DNA of 64,000 bases, from contig DASQAT010000013.1 of the NCBI GenBank assembly GCA_035635555.1, positions 124,001 through 188,000 of the forward strand, read 5' to 3'. The notes below the pieces were generated by a model. It was not told the DNA's origin and searched no databases. It saw only the letters and a program-made list of their open reading frames with translations. Position numbers and translations under genes: made by a program. Origin of the DNA: Candidatus Dormiibacterota bacterium (lineage in GTDB: Bacteria > Acidobacteriota > Polarisedimenticolia > Gp22-AA2). Shown piece after piece: positions 27,133 through 37,699 of this stretch. The first letter of the stretch is position 1. Every line of letters starts with the position of its first letter.

Positions 27133-28070
27133 GCGGCGCTCTCCAGGCGCTCCGCGGCGCGCAGCCTCGCGCTGCGGCTGCGCGGGTTGTCCCGGACCTC
27201 CTCCGGCGAGGGGCGCAGGGCGCGGGGCGTGATCAGGCGCACGACACCCGGGCGGCCGCAGACACACACCGGCAGATCGCGCGGGCAGACGCAGCGACGC
27301 GTCAGGCTCCGCAGCGTCCGCTTGACGACGCGGTCCTCCAGGGAGTGGAAGGAGATCACCGCGATCCTGCCGCCCGGCTCGAGACAGGCCGTCGCATCGG
27401 CGAGCAGGTGGTCGAGACCCTCGAGCTCGCCGTTCGTGGCGATGCGCAGGGCCTGGAACGTGCGGGTCGCCGGGTGGATGCGGCCCGGCCCGGGAGACGC
27501 GGCGGCCACGATCGCGGCGAGCTCGCGCGTGGTCGCGATCGGCCCACGGTCGCGCGCCCGCGCGATCGCCCTGGCGATCCGCTTCGCCCTCCTCTCTTCA
27601 CCGTGCTCCTTCAGGATCGCCGCGAGCCCCTCCTCCGGGAGCGTGTTGACAAGGTCCGCCGCCGTGCCGCTCTGCGAGCGATCGATCCTCATGTCCAGAG
27701 GCCCGTCCGCCTGGAACGAGAAGCCGCGCCCCGGATCGTCGAGCTGCAGGGACGAAATTCCGAGATCGAGCAGGAGTCCCGATACGGGGGGGGCATCGAT
27801 CGCGTCGAGAAGCGCCGGGATCCGCCGGTAGTCGGCGTGCTGCACGATGACCCGCGCTCCGAACGGCCGAAGCCTGCGCCGGGCCGCCTCAGCCGCATCC
27901 GCGTCCCGGTCGCAGCCGAACAGGCGTCCGTCGGGTGCGCTGGCGCGCAGGATGGCCTCCGCGTGTCCGCCGGCGCCGACCGTCCCGTCCACCCAGAATC
28001 CGCCGGGGCGGCAGGCGAGCGCCGCGAGCACCTCCCGCAGGAGGACAGGCTCATGGGTTCGTCCGTCCAT
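27129..28070 (-). CDS. rsmH: 16S rRNA (cytosine-1402 N4)-methyltransferase RsmH
   Basis: 313 residues (MraW). HEPVLLREVLAAL and VDGTVGAGGHAEAIL (AdoMet loop) open the protein; GLLLDLGISSLQLD and FSFQADGPLDMRID follow, and the end contains VISFHSLEDRVVKRTLR. All are diagnostic. It methylates C1402 in the ribosomal P-site region. A short Cys-containing segment (RRCVCPRDLPVCVCG) near the C-terminus could bind a metal; a CxC pair there is frequent in this family. Normal length. mraZ ends 21 bp upstream. Confidence 0.96.
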   Translation of the reverse strand: MDGRTHEPVLLREVLAALACRPGGFWVDGTVGAGGHAEAILRASAPDGRLFGCDRDADAAEAARRRLRPFGARVIVQHADYRRIPALLDAIDAPPVSGLLLDLGISSLQLDDPGRGFSFQADGPLDMRIDRSQSGTAADLVNTLPEEGLAAILKEHGEERRAKRIARAIARARDRGPIATTRELAAIVAAASPGPGRIHPATRTFQALRIATNGELEGLDHLLADATACLEPGGRIAVISFHSLEDRVVKRTLRSLTRRCVCPRDLPVCVCGRPGVVRLITPRALRPSPEEVRDNPRSRSARLRAAERLESAA

Positions 28071-28091
28071 GTCGGTCCGCTTCGCGCGCTC

Positions 28092-28529
28092 TCATGAGAT
28101 GCCGTGATCGGACAGGATCTTGAGCTCGTCGTCATCGAGAGGAGTGATCTGGGACTGGAACTTCTCGTGATTCCAGACGTCCAGGCAGGTCAGGTTGCCG
28201 ATCACGATCACCCCGCCGCCGGTTTCGCTCTTCTGCCGCAACATGGGATGGATGAGGATCCGCCCCTGGTCGTCCATGGTCGCGGGCTGACCGTAGTAGT
28301 TCACGAAATTGCGGAACTTCGCGAGGGACGGGCCGAGGGAGGAGCTCGCGGCCAGCTTCTTCTCGATCTCGATCCAGACCGTCATCGGGTAGATCCGTAC
28401 GAAGTCGCCGGTGTGGGTGGTCACGAAAAACTCCCGGCCGTACGCTTCCTCGATGTATCCTTTGAAGAGGGAGGGAATCTTGAGGCGCCCTTTGTCGTCG
28501 ACCTTGGCGGGAGAGCTTCCCCTCAGCAT
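28092..28529 (-). CDS. mraZ: Transcriptional regulator MraZ
   Basis: 145 residues with two AbrB-like SpoVT halves. The first half contains KVDDKGRLKIPSLF (residues 9-22) and the second has DDQGRILIHPML (about 86-97), each carrying the DxxGR signature. MraZ rings bind tandem boxes upstream of the dcw operon and usually repress it. The start has GAGGAACGG 4-12 bases upstream. It is the first gene of the operon, about 107 bases after the predicted transcription start, and the matching tandem boxes are present at 28614-28637. Confidence 0.95.
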   Translation of the reverse strand: MLRGSSPAKVDDKGRLKIPSLFKGYIEEAYGREFFVTTHTGDFVRIYPMTVWIEIEKKLAASSSLGPSLAKFRNFVNYYGQPATMDDQGRILIHPMLRQKSETGGGVIVIGNLTCLDVWNHEKFQSQITPLDDDELKILSDHGIS

Positions 28530-28613
28530 TCCGTTCCTCGTCGGCGGTTCACGGACGTCGCAGCAATGTCCGCCGTCGCTGATTTGCTTTTCTTGAATTC
28601 TATGGGTGCGTGG

Positions 28614-28637
28614 CCACTTTAGACCACTTTACTCCAC
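28614..28637 (-). promoter_or_regulatory. MraZ operator: three GTGG boxes with 10-bp period
   Basis: On the plus strand CCAC occurs at 28614, 28624 and 28634. On the coding strand this reads as three GTGG boxes with exactly 10-bp spacing, two of them within AAAGTGG. One box per helical turn is the known architecture of MraZ operators (TGGG-type boxes in Enterobacteria, AAAGTG-type boxes in Mollicutes). The array begins at the predicted transcription start, so bound MraZ would block initiation or early elongation. The rest of the leader to the mraZ ATG (28530-28613) shows no further repeat. Confidence 0.75.
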
Positions 28638-28643
28638 GGCGGC

Positions 28644-28672
28644 AATATAAAGACTCCTCACCGGCTTGTCAA
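28644..28672 (-). promoter_or_regulatory. Sigma-70 promoter of the dcw operon
   Basis: The minus strand reads TTGACA (28672-28667), a 17-base spacer, then TATATT (28649-28644). This is a consensus -35 and a near-consensus -10 at ideal spacing. Predicted transcription starts near 28637. The -35 lies inside a perfect palindrome TTGTCA-A-TGACAA (28666-28678). The remaining intergenic DNA up to the beta-barrel gene (28679-28851) has no clear promoter for that gene. It holds only a strong GGAGGG ribosome site at its end and one isolated AAAGTGG. Confidence 0.8.
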
Positions 28673-28678
28673 TGACAA
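28666..28678. repeat. Perfect 13-bp palindrome over the dcw -35 box
   Basis: TTGTCA-A-TGACAA is a perfect inverted repeat with a one-base centre. It overlaps the -35 element completely, so a dimeric protein bound here would compete with RNA polymerase. It could equally be a chance consequence of having TTGACA next to its complement. No second copy was noticed in the window. Confidence 0.4.
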
Positions 28679-28851
28679 ACTTCTACATGGACAACCGGAT
28701 AGCCCCGCCCATGCAATTCTCCAATATGTGGCGTGAGGTGACGGGGCACCCCACAACATCCTGTGCAAAAGTGGGTCCGATCCGTTTGCAGATAGTGAAA
28801 TGAAGGGGGACCGTGTGGTAGCATCCGCAACAGTGCCGCGGAGGGTCTGCC

Positions 28852-29403
28852 GTGAAGCGGATCGCGCCTCTTGCCCGGTTCACAGTGCTCGTTTCGCTTC
28901 TCGTGCCGTTCTCCGCCATGGCGGCCAGCCAGCCGGGGGGCTATTCCTTCACCGCCAGCATCGGGGAGTCCGGCCCGAAGGGCGACAGCGCCTACCGTTC
29001 CGACCAGGCGATCAGTTTCGCCCTGCAGTACCAGAAGAGCGGCTACGCCGCCTATCGCGCCACGGCGGGCCTGCTTTCGATGAGCGGTCGGGAGAGCATC
29101 AGCCCGGCCGCCGGCACGCGTGACGCCGACGCCTTCTTCGTCACGGGGGATCTCGTCTTCACGCCGCGCTTCAGGGTCATGCATCCCTTCGCCGCCGCCG
29201 GTGTGGGCTTCTACGACCTGCGCCTGACCGACAGCCAGAACACCCAGAACGGCATCGAAATCGGCATCAACTGGGGCTTCGGTCTCGACGCCCAGATCCT
29301 GAGATGGTTCGCGGTGCACGGCGAAATCGCCTACCACTACCTCACCGGAGACATCTCCAGTCCGATCCAGATCATCGTGATCGGTGGGCGCTTCGACTTC
29401 TAG
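28852..29403 (+). CDS. Outer-membrane beta-barrel protein
   Basis: 183 residues with a GTG start and GGAGGG 8 bases upstream. A signal peptide covers about residues 1-24 (cleavage after AMA). The rest is a run of short amphipathic strands with alternating aromatics (YSFTASIG, FALQYQK, YRATAGLLSM, FVTGDLVF, FAAAGVGFYDL, GIEIGINWGFGLDAQ). It ends in GGRFDF, the terminal-Phe signature for BamA-dependent insertion. About eight strands fit the length, as in OmpA/OmpW-like barrels. No substrate can be inferred. It is divergent from mraZ. Confidence 0.75.
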   Translation: MKRIAPLARFTVLVSLLVPFSAMAASQPGGYSFTASIGESGPKGDSAYRSDQAISFALQYQKSGYAAYRATAGLLSMSGRESISPAAGTRDADAFFVTGDLVFTPRFRVMHPFAAAGVGFYDLRLTDSQNTQNGIEIGINWGFGLDAQILRWFAVHGEIAYHYLTGDISSPIQIIVIGGRFDF

Positions 29404-29430
29404 GAGCGCCGACAGGCAGGATACTGGTCG

Positions 29431-29459
29431 TTGTCGGCGGCCCGATCCCAACGTACACT
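29431..29459 (+). promoter_or_regulatory. Probable promoter of the subtilase gene (near-leaderless)
   Basis: TTGTCG (29431-29436), 17 bases, TACACT (29454-29459). Initiation about 7 bases later would fall near 29466, three bases before the ATG at 29469. No ribosome-binding site precedes that ATG. The arrangement is what a leaderless mRNA would show. Confidence 0.45.
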
Positions 29460-29468
29460 TACGTCCCC

Positions 29469-31850
29469 ATGAACCTGCTCCGGATTCGCGGGCGTGGCTA
29501 CCTGCTGGTTCCGATCGCCGTTCTCCTGAGCGTGTCGGCTTCGAGCGCCGTTCACCCCGTGGGACCCGACGCGGGCACGGCCGCCACGGGTTGGGAGCGC
29601 AAGCTCGACCCGTTCCTGAGGCGGATCGCCTTCGGCACGCGAAGAGAGCAGGGACGGTTCATCGACGCCGTGCCCGGCCGGTCGGAGCAGGCGGTGCGCG
29701 CGCTTCCCTCCTTCGTGCTGGCGGAGAGATCCGGGACCCCTGTCGTGCGCGTCAAGGCGGGATATGCCGGGAGCGCCTCAGGCTCCCGCCGGGGCCGCGA
29801 GGCGCTGCGGCAGGCGCTGTCCGACATCGGCGTCGAGATCAGGGGACAGGTGGGGGACGTCCTGTCGTTGACCGTTCCGGCGGCGTCGATCGAGCCGCTG
29901 GCACGGCTGCCGGAGATCGCCTGGCTGAAGGCGTCGCATGCGTACCGCCTGCTCAACGAGGTCAGCACGGCGTCGGCGCAGGTCGCCTCGGATCAGGCGA
30001 ACACCGCCTTCGACCGCGGCGCGGGGGTGATCGTCGCGGTCGTGGACACGGGTATCGAGTGGACCGATCATGACGTCAGGAAGGCCGACGGCACGACGCG
30101 TCTCCTGGGGATCTGGGACCAGACGCTGACCGATGCGGCCCACCCTCCGCCCGCCGGCTTCTCCTTCGGGGCCTTCTACCCGAAGGCCGACATCGACGCG
30201 GCGCTCGCCTCGGGCGGCTCGCTGCTGACCGGCGACGGCCACGGCCACGGGACGCACGTCTCCGGCACCGCCGCCGGGAACGGCCTGGAGACCGGCAACG
30301 GTGTCCCCGCCGGGACGTTCGCGGGTGTGGCGCCGGAGGCCGACCTGCTCATGGTGCGCGTGTTCGACAACACCGGCACCTTCTGCAACGCCTGCGATCT
30401 CACCGCGGCGGTGCAGTTCATCGCGAGCACGGCGGCGGCCGCCGGGAAGCCGTGGGCCGGCAACATGAGTCTGGGGACCGACCTCGGAGCGCACGACGGG
30501 ACCGATCCGGACGAGATGACGATCGACGCCGCGACCGGCCCCGGCACGCGCGGAGCGGTGATGGCGATCGCCGCGGGGAACTCGGGCGGCCGCGACAACA
30601 GCGCGCATCCCATCCACTGGGGAGCGCCGTTACCGGCGGCCGGCGCTTCGATCAGCAACACGTTCAACCTGTCCTACACGCCGAGGAGCGGCGCCGACAA
30701 CGACGACGTCTGGATCGATCTCTGGTACGAGGGGGCGGACTCCGTCACCCTCCAGATCGTCAGCCCCACATCGATCGTGGTCGGCGCTACGCGCGGCGCC
30801 GACTCCGGGATCGTCTGCACCGGCGACGGTGCGGTTCAGGTGGACGCCACGAACGCGCCGGACCCCGTCAACGGCGACAACGAGGTGTTCGTGCAGATCT
30901 GGGACAGCAGCGCCTGCAGCCCGACGGTCGCGCCGCGCAACGGAACCTGGACGATCCGGATCGCGACCAGCGCCCTGGCCTCCCCGGCACCGTCGTTCGA
31001 CCTGTGGGACGAGTCCGACGCAGCGCCGACGGGGTTCGTGAGCCTGGCCGTGTCCAACCTCGGCAAGACCGTCGGCATTCCCGGGACGTCGCGCCGGGCG
31101 ATCACGGCCGGCTCGTACGCCGACAAGGATCGCTTCATCAATGTGACCGGGATGCAGACGATCGCGTCCCTCAGCACCGTCTCCGGGGTCGGGAGCCTCT
31201 CCGGTTTCTCGTCGCTCGGACCGACGCGCGACGGGCGGATCAAGCCGGACATCGCGGCTCCGGGCGAGTGGATCGGCTCGTCGCTCGCCGGCGCCATCCA
31301 GTCGACGCGGGGGACGGCGTTCACCGAAAGGGATGGTGTGCACGGCGACATCCGGGGCACCAGCATGGCCACGCCGCACGTCGCCGGCACGGCCGCGCTC
31401 CTGCTCGGGATCAACCCGTCCCTCTCGGGACCCGAGATCAAGGCGGCGATGCAGCGCTCGGCCCGATCCGACTCGTTCACCGGCGTGCCGGGCCCGTTGC
31501 CGAACACGTTCTACGGATACGGCAAGCTGCGCGCCCTCGAGGCCGGATACCAGGCGGCCTCGATGGTCACCGACCTGGGGGCCACCTCGCCGACGACGTT
31601 CGGCGGGAGCGACAGCCTCTACGTCGACACGTACAACGTCTACCGTGGATCGATCCCCGGGCTCAGCGCCACCGTCTACGGCACGTGCCTCCAGAGCGGA
31701 CTCCCGTCGCCCCTCTTCCTCGATCAAGCGACCCCCCCCCGCGGGCAGGCGTTCTTCTACCTGGTGACCGGCGTGCACGCCGGCGTCGAGGGGATCCTCG
31801 GCGTCGACGGCGGCGGCGGCATCGAGCCGAACAACTCTCCCTGCCTCTAG
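29469..31850 (+). CDS. Secreted subtilisin-like serine protease (S8)
   Basis: 793 residues with a signal peptide (about 1-29) and an I9-like propeptide region (about 45-165). The peptidase S8 triad is Asp193 (VVDTGIEWTD), His260 (GHGTHVSGTAAG) and Ser632 (GTSMATPHVAGTAALL), with the oxyanion Asn in AIAAGNSGG. A large insert between Asn and Ser (about residues 375-590) looks like a beta-sandwich (P/galactose-binding-like). The last about 100 residues contain a short fibronectin-like segment. Extracellular proteolysis is expected. I chose this ATG because it starts the signal peptide; the open frame extends upstream without a better start. Confidence 0.92.
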   Translation: MNLLRIRGRGYLLVPIAVLLSVSASSAVHPVGPDAGTAATGWERKLDPFLRRIAFGTRREQGRFIDAVPGRSEQAVRALPSFVLAERSGTPVVRVKAGYAGSASGSRRGREALRQALSDIGVEIRGQVGDVLSLTVPAASIEPLARLPEIAWLKASHAYRLLNEVSTASAQVASDQANTAFDRGAGVIVAVVDTGIEWTDHDVRKADGTTRLLGIWDQTLTDAAHPPPAGFSFGAFYPKADIDAALASGGSLLTGDGHGHGTHVSGTAAGNGLETGNGVPAGTFAGVAPEADLLMVRVFDNTGTFCNACDLTAAVQFIASTAAAAGKPWAGNMSLGTDLGAHDGTDPDEMTIDAATGPGTRGAVMAIAAGNSGGRDNSAHPIHWGAPLPAAGASISNTFNLSYTPRSGADNDDVWIDLWYEGADSVTLQIVSPTSIVVGATRGADSGIVCTGDGAVQVDATNAPDPVNGDNEVFVQIWDSSACSPTVAPRNGTWTIRIATSALASPAPSFDLWDESDAAPTGFVSLAVSNLGKTVGIPGTSRRAITAGSYADKDRFINVTGMQTIASLSTVSGVGSLSGFSSLGPTRDGRIKPDIAAPGEWIGSSLAGAIQSTRGTAFTERDGVHGDIRGTSMATPHVAGTAALLLGINPSLSGPEIKAAMQRSARSDSFTGVPGPLPNTFYGYGKLRALEAGYQAASMVTDLGATSPTTFGGSDSLYVDTYNVYRGSIPGLSATVYGTCLQSGLPSPLFLDQATPPRGQAFFYLVTGVHAGVEGILGVDGGGGIEPNNSPCL

Positions 31851-31956
31851 GACCCCGCCTCATGTATCCTGCGCCGGCCCGCGCCGCAGCCGCAGCGCGG
31901 GAGACCGCGTCGACCCGAAGCTCGACGACCGGGACGCGGAGGCCTGAGCAGGACGA

Positions 31957-33410
<1,454 letters not shown>

Positions 33411-33414
<4 letters not shown>

Positions 33415-35639
33415 GGAGCCACGCGATCGTCGGGTTCGTCGCCGCGCCGGCGCTCGCGGTCCTGGTGCTCGCGGCTGCGGGGCCGCGGCGCGACGCACCC
33501 CGCGCTCCGGCACCGGCGGGGACGGGCGCGGCGGGGATCTTCGGCTTCCACGCAGGGTCGCTGGCGCGCCAGAGGGAGATCGAAGCGCTCCTCCTCGGCC
33601 TGCCCGACGCGAAGCGCGTCGACGAGCACGCGCGCGTCCTCACCAAGGACCCGCACGTCGCCGGCACGCCGGAGAACGACGCCGTGGCGCGTTACATCTT
33701 CGAGCGTTTCAAGGAGGCCGGGCTCGAGACCACGATGAAGACCTACCAGGTGTACCTCGGGTACGTGAAGAGCGCCCTGCTCGAGCAGGTCGAGCCCGAG
33801 ACGAAGCGCCTGACCCGTCCCGAGGAGGGGACGCCCGAGGACAAGGACGCGGCGGACCCGCGCGCGGCGCTCACCTGGAACGCCTACTCCCCGTCGTGCG
33901 ACCTGACGCGCGAGGTGGTGTACGTGAACCACGCCCGCCCCGAGGATTTCGACGAGCTCGATCGCCTCGGGGTGTCGGTGAAGGACCGCCTGGTCCTGGC
34001 GCGCTACTTCGACGGATACCGCGGCGGCAAGGCGCAGGAGGCGGAGAAGCGCGGGGCGGCGGGCATCATCTTCTACAGCGACCCGATGGAGGACGGCTAT
34101 TTCCGGGGCGACGTCTATCCGCGCGGACCGTGGGGCCCCGACGGCCACGTGCAGCGGGGGGCGGTGGTGTACGACTACATCGTCCCCGGCGACCCGCTGA
34201 CACCGGGGTGGGCCTCGCTCCCCGGCGCGCGACGGATCAAGCCGGCCGAGTCGGAGATCCTGCCGCGCATCCCGGCCGTGCCGATCTCCGGACGGGACGC
34301 GCTGGTCGTCTTCAAGAGCCTGGCGGGGCCGGCGGTGCCGGAAGGCTGGCAGGGGGGCCTGCCGCTGACCTACCACGTCGGCCCCGGTCCGTCGCGCCTG
34401 CACCTCAAGATCGAAGCGTCGTTCGAGACGCGCGCCATCACCGACGTCATCGGCGTCCTGCGCGGCAGCGACGAGCCGGACCGGCAGATCATCCTCGGGA
34501 ACCACCATGACGCGTGGGTGTACGGCGCGGTGGATCCGTCGAGCGGCACCGCGACGATGCTCGAGCTGGCGCGCGTCGCCGGCGAGCTCAAGAAGCGCGG
34601 CTACCCGCCCCGGCGCACGCTCGTGTTCGGCAATTGGGATGCCGAGGAATGGACGCTGACCGGCTCGACCGAGTGGGGCGAGGAGCGCCGCGACGACCTG
34701 GCGCGCAACGGTGTCGCCTGCCTCAACGTCGACTCATCGACCTCGGGTCCGACCTTCCAGGCGTCGGCGGTCCCGTCGATGCGGCGCCTGATCTCCGAGA
34801 CGCTGCGCGACGTGCCCGATCCGCGGAGCGGCGCGGACCTCTACACCGCCACGCTGCGCGCCGCCGGCAGGGACAGCTTCAAGTCGACGTACAACGCCTC
34901 CTCGGTCGGGAAGCAGGAGCACGAGGTGACCTACGACATCCTGGGGAGCGGCTCGGACTACACCGTCTTCTTCAACCACATCGGCATCCCGTCGCTCGAC
35001 GCCGGATTCGACGGCCCGTACGGCGTGTACCACTCGGTCCTGGACGATTACTTCTGGATGAGCCGCTTCGGCGATCCGGGATTCAAGTACCACACCGCGA
35101 TGGTGCGGGTGTGGGGGCTCCTTGCCTACCGCCTCGCCAACGCCGACATCCTGCCGTTCGAGGAGTCACCCTACCCTGCGGACGTGGCGGCCTACCTGGA
35201 CGACGTCGAGAAGGGGGCCCGCGCCGCGGCGCCGCGCGGCAAGGACGCGGCCGCATCCGGCGCGCTCCCCGACCTCGCGGACCTGCGAGCGGCGCTCGCC
35301 GAGTGGGATAAGGCGGCCGACGATCTCGACACGAGGGTCGCGGCGGCGCTCGGCGGGCCGTCGCGTCCCTCCCCCGAGGCGCTCACGCGCGTGAACACCG
35401 CGATCATGAAGACGGAGAGGGACCTCCTACGCGCGGACGGACTCCCGAAGCGACCCTGGTTCAAGCATCTCGTCTACGCACCCCTCCCGACCTACGCGGC
35501 GGAGACGCTTCCCGGATTGCGCGAGGCAGTCCACGACGGCGACGCCCACCGGGCACGCGAGCAGGCGCAGGCCCTGGCCGTCGCCATCCGTACGCGCGCG
35601 GCGACCATCGGAGAGGCTGCGAAAACGCTCGAACGCTGA
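33411..35639 (+). CDS. M28B glutamate carboxypeptidase II-like metallopeptidase
   Basis: 742 residues from the ATG overlapping the permease stop. A signal peptide or membrane anchor (about 1-24) is followed by an N-terminal M28 part, a PA domain (about 150-330, GYRGGKAQEAEKRGAAGIIFYSDP) and the zinc core. The core ligands are NHHDAW (His, Asp), NWDAEEWTLTGSTEW (Glu-Glu) and LNVDSS, with a late YHSVLDDYFW His. The C-terminal transferrin-receptor-like dimerisation domain is present. The architecture matches human PSMA/NAALADase, which removes C-terminal Glu from peptides. Activity on Glu-containing peptides is inferred. It shares an operon with the permease. Confidence 0.93.
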
Positions 35640-35641
35640 AC

Positions 35642-37615
35642 TTACGAGTGTGCCGGTGGAGAACTTCCCGTCTGTAGCGTAACGGCGCGGGATTCTTCCT
35701 CCAATAGCGCCGACAGCGATTGTTTCAGCGCGCTGTAATCCGCGACCGGAATTTCCCGCTTGGAGAACGTTATGGAGCGCTTCACCAGGAGCATGTCGCG
35801 CCCGTTGTCCCCCTTCACCTCGTAGCTGCTCGCCGCCGAGAATCCGGGCGCAGTGAGATTGCGCCCTTCAGGAAGCTTCCTGACGTGCTTGCCGGGAGGG
35901 AGGTAGAGACGCACTTCGGAGGTCTCGCTCGAGAGATTCTCGAAGAAGATCGGATGATGCCGACTGGATGGAGCGGCCATGCTCGCGACGTTGGGGAATC
36001 GAACGAGATGCAGTGAGAGAACATCAAGATTCCCAGCCCGTACGACGAATCGTGGGACTTTGAATCGGATGACCAGCTTCAATGAATCGTGAGCGTCCTT
36101 GGGCTGGATCACGTCGTGCCCCAGCAGCACCGCCCCGGGACAGATGCGGGCCATGAAGCGGGCCAGGGCGTCCTCTCTTTCGGTCGGCTTTGTGTCCGCG
36201 ACGAAACCGGCGAACTCGGTCCTGTCCTGCCCGAACGCTTCGATGCTGTAGCTTCCCTCCAAGTCGCCGTTGTCGCCCAGTGACGCGGTCACCAGCCACT
36301 GGATCCGATTGTGATCCGCGGGGGACAACGGGGTCTGGATCATGTCCCCGGATCCATCCTCTTTCACCACCAGAGCGTTCGCGCCCTGGTCCCTCCAGGG
36401 CAGGTCGCCGAAAGGAGCGGTCTCCGAGGTAGGGTCCATGAGCAGATATCCGTCCGCCTCCGGCAGCGCGGCGATCACGTGGTTGAAGTCGGAAGATGGG
36501 TAATCCCGATCCGTGAGTCCCGATTCTCGTGTCCGTATCAGGACAGGGAAGGTCTGGACGCCCACGGCCTGCAGCATGGCGATGACGAGCGTCGCCTTAT
36601 CCTTGCAGTCTCCATACCTGTTCTTGAAGACCGAGCCGTTGTCGTGGGGCTGCCAGCCTCCAATTCCCAGCTCGATCGCCACGTAGCTGATGCTCTTCTG
36701 GACGAACTCATAGACACGCTGCGCCTTGGCCACTGGATCCGAGAGCCCTGCCGTCAATTGCCGTGCTTTCGCGGCCACCTCTTCAGTAGGAATCTGCCTC
36801 TCGCGCGACAAGTCCCGCGTCCACCGGGCGATGCCGTTCCAATCCGTCGCGTCCACCCTGCTGTTGTCGTAGAGATAAGACCGTAGATAAATCCGCACGT
36901 GCGGAACAATGTCCCGATCCGGAGGCATCATCGTTTCGCTCTTGACGGCCTCCACGTCCTGTACCCGCCAACGGTGGGTCACCACACCGTCCTTTTCCTC
37001 GCTCCCGTATTCTGGCGAGCCCTGGACCGCGAAGCGCAACGGAAACGAGGAGTCGGCCCGCAGCGTAAAGGTTTTCGAGCGCACCGGAATCGTCTCTTGA
37101 AAGTCAAACCTGCTGTACCACTGCAGGTAGAACAGATTATGGAGATCCTGCTCGTACTGATATTCCAACGTGGCGCCTGGAACAAGCCCCGGAAATGTGA
37201 CGGATCGATGCTTCGTGTCCCCATAGAGTTCGAACGATTCGAAGGCGGCTCCATCGAAAAACTGCTGTTTCTTGACCTCGGAGCGCTTCCCCTGCGGGGA
37301 TATGACAGCGGCATGGAAATCGCGAACCGTGACGGAGGGGTTGTAATAGATCGAAGCAACGTCGAATTCATCGACTCCCTTGGCGGTCAGTATCTTGGTG
37401 CGATTGGAGTAATGGACGCGCGCCAGGGTTTCCGAGACGATCTCGATATCGAGGTGCTCCTCCAGGAGAACAGCATCCTGCCCGCTCTCGATGTCCGCGG
37501 CGCGTGGTGGAGAGGGACCCGGGGAGAAGGCAAGTGCAGAACAGGCGAGCCACACCCAGGCCACAATTCTTCGCGGCCCACTCACCCGACGGACACCGTG
37601 GCAGAAAATCGTCAT
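35642..37615 (-). CDS. DUF3857 / transglutaminase-like exported protein (active-site Cys present)
   Basis: 657 residues with a signal peptide (about 1-40) and an N-terminal DUF3857 beta domain (about 60-240). A transglutaminase-like core follows with Cys337 in YGDCKDKATL, His379 in FNHVIAAL and Asp394 in LLMDPTS. A C-terminal DUF2569/3858-like beta region closes it. The catalytic triad is complete, unlike the two paralogues that follow on the other strand. Function within the family is unknown; periplasmic peptide hydrolysis or cross-linking is a guess. It ends 2 bases from the M28B stop (convergent) and starts 84 bases from the divergent paralogue. Confidence 0.85.
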   Translation of the reverse strand: MTIFCHGVRRVSGPRRIVAWVWLACSALAFSPGPSPPRAADIESGQDAVLLEEHLDIEIVSETLARVHYSNRTKILTAKGVDEFDVASIYYNPSVTVRDFHAAVISPQGKRSEVKKQQFFDGAAFESFELYGDTKHRSVTFPGLVPGATLEYQYEQDLHNLFYLQWYSRFDFQETIPVRSKTFTLRADSSFPLRFAVQGSPEYGSEEKDGVVTHRWRVQDVEAVKSETMMPPDRDIVPHVRIYLRSYLYDNSRVDATDWNGIARWTRDLSRERQIPTEEVAAKARQLTAGLSDPVAKAQRVYEFVQKSISYVAIELGIGGWQPHDNGSVFKNRYGDCKDKATLVIAMLQAVGVQTFPVLIRTRESGLTDRDYPSSDFNHVIAALPEADGYLLMDPTSETAPFGDLPWRDQGANALVVKEDGSGDMIQTPLSPADHNRIQWLVTASLGDNGDLEGSYSIEAFGQDRTEFAGFVADTKPTEREDALARFMARICPGAVLLGHDVIQPKDAHDSLKLVIRFKVPRFVVRAGNLDVLSLHLVRFPNVASMAAPSSRHHPIFFENLSSETSEVRLYLPPGKHVRKLPEGRNLTAPGFSAASSYEVKGDNGRDMLLVKRSITFSKREIPVADYSALKQSLSALLEEESRAVTLQTGSSPPAHS

Positions 37616-37623
37616 GAACCGGA

Positions 37624-37651
37624 TTGACAGTGTATGTGCTGCGAGTAGAAT
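37624..37651 (+). promoter_or_regulatory. Sigma-70 promoter for the Cys-less DUF3857 genes
   Basis: TTGACA (37624-37629), 16 bases, TAGAAT (37646-37651). Initiation near 37658 would leave a leader of about 42 bases carrying GAAGGAGG before the ATG at 37700. This is among the best promoters in the window. It lies in the 84-bp divergent gap; no equally good promoter is seen for the minus-strand gene. Confidence 0.7.
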
Positions 37652-37699
37652 ACCAGCAAACTTCTGTTCTGAATAGTCCCGAGATCGAAGGAGGCATCA

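Noticed and set aside
28768-28775. AAAGTGGG as a further MraZ box
   Set aside because: It is a single copy, far upstream of the promoter and without a 10-bp partner.
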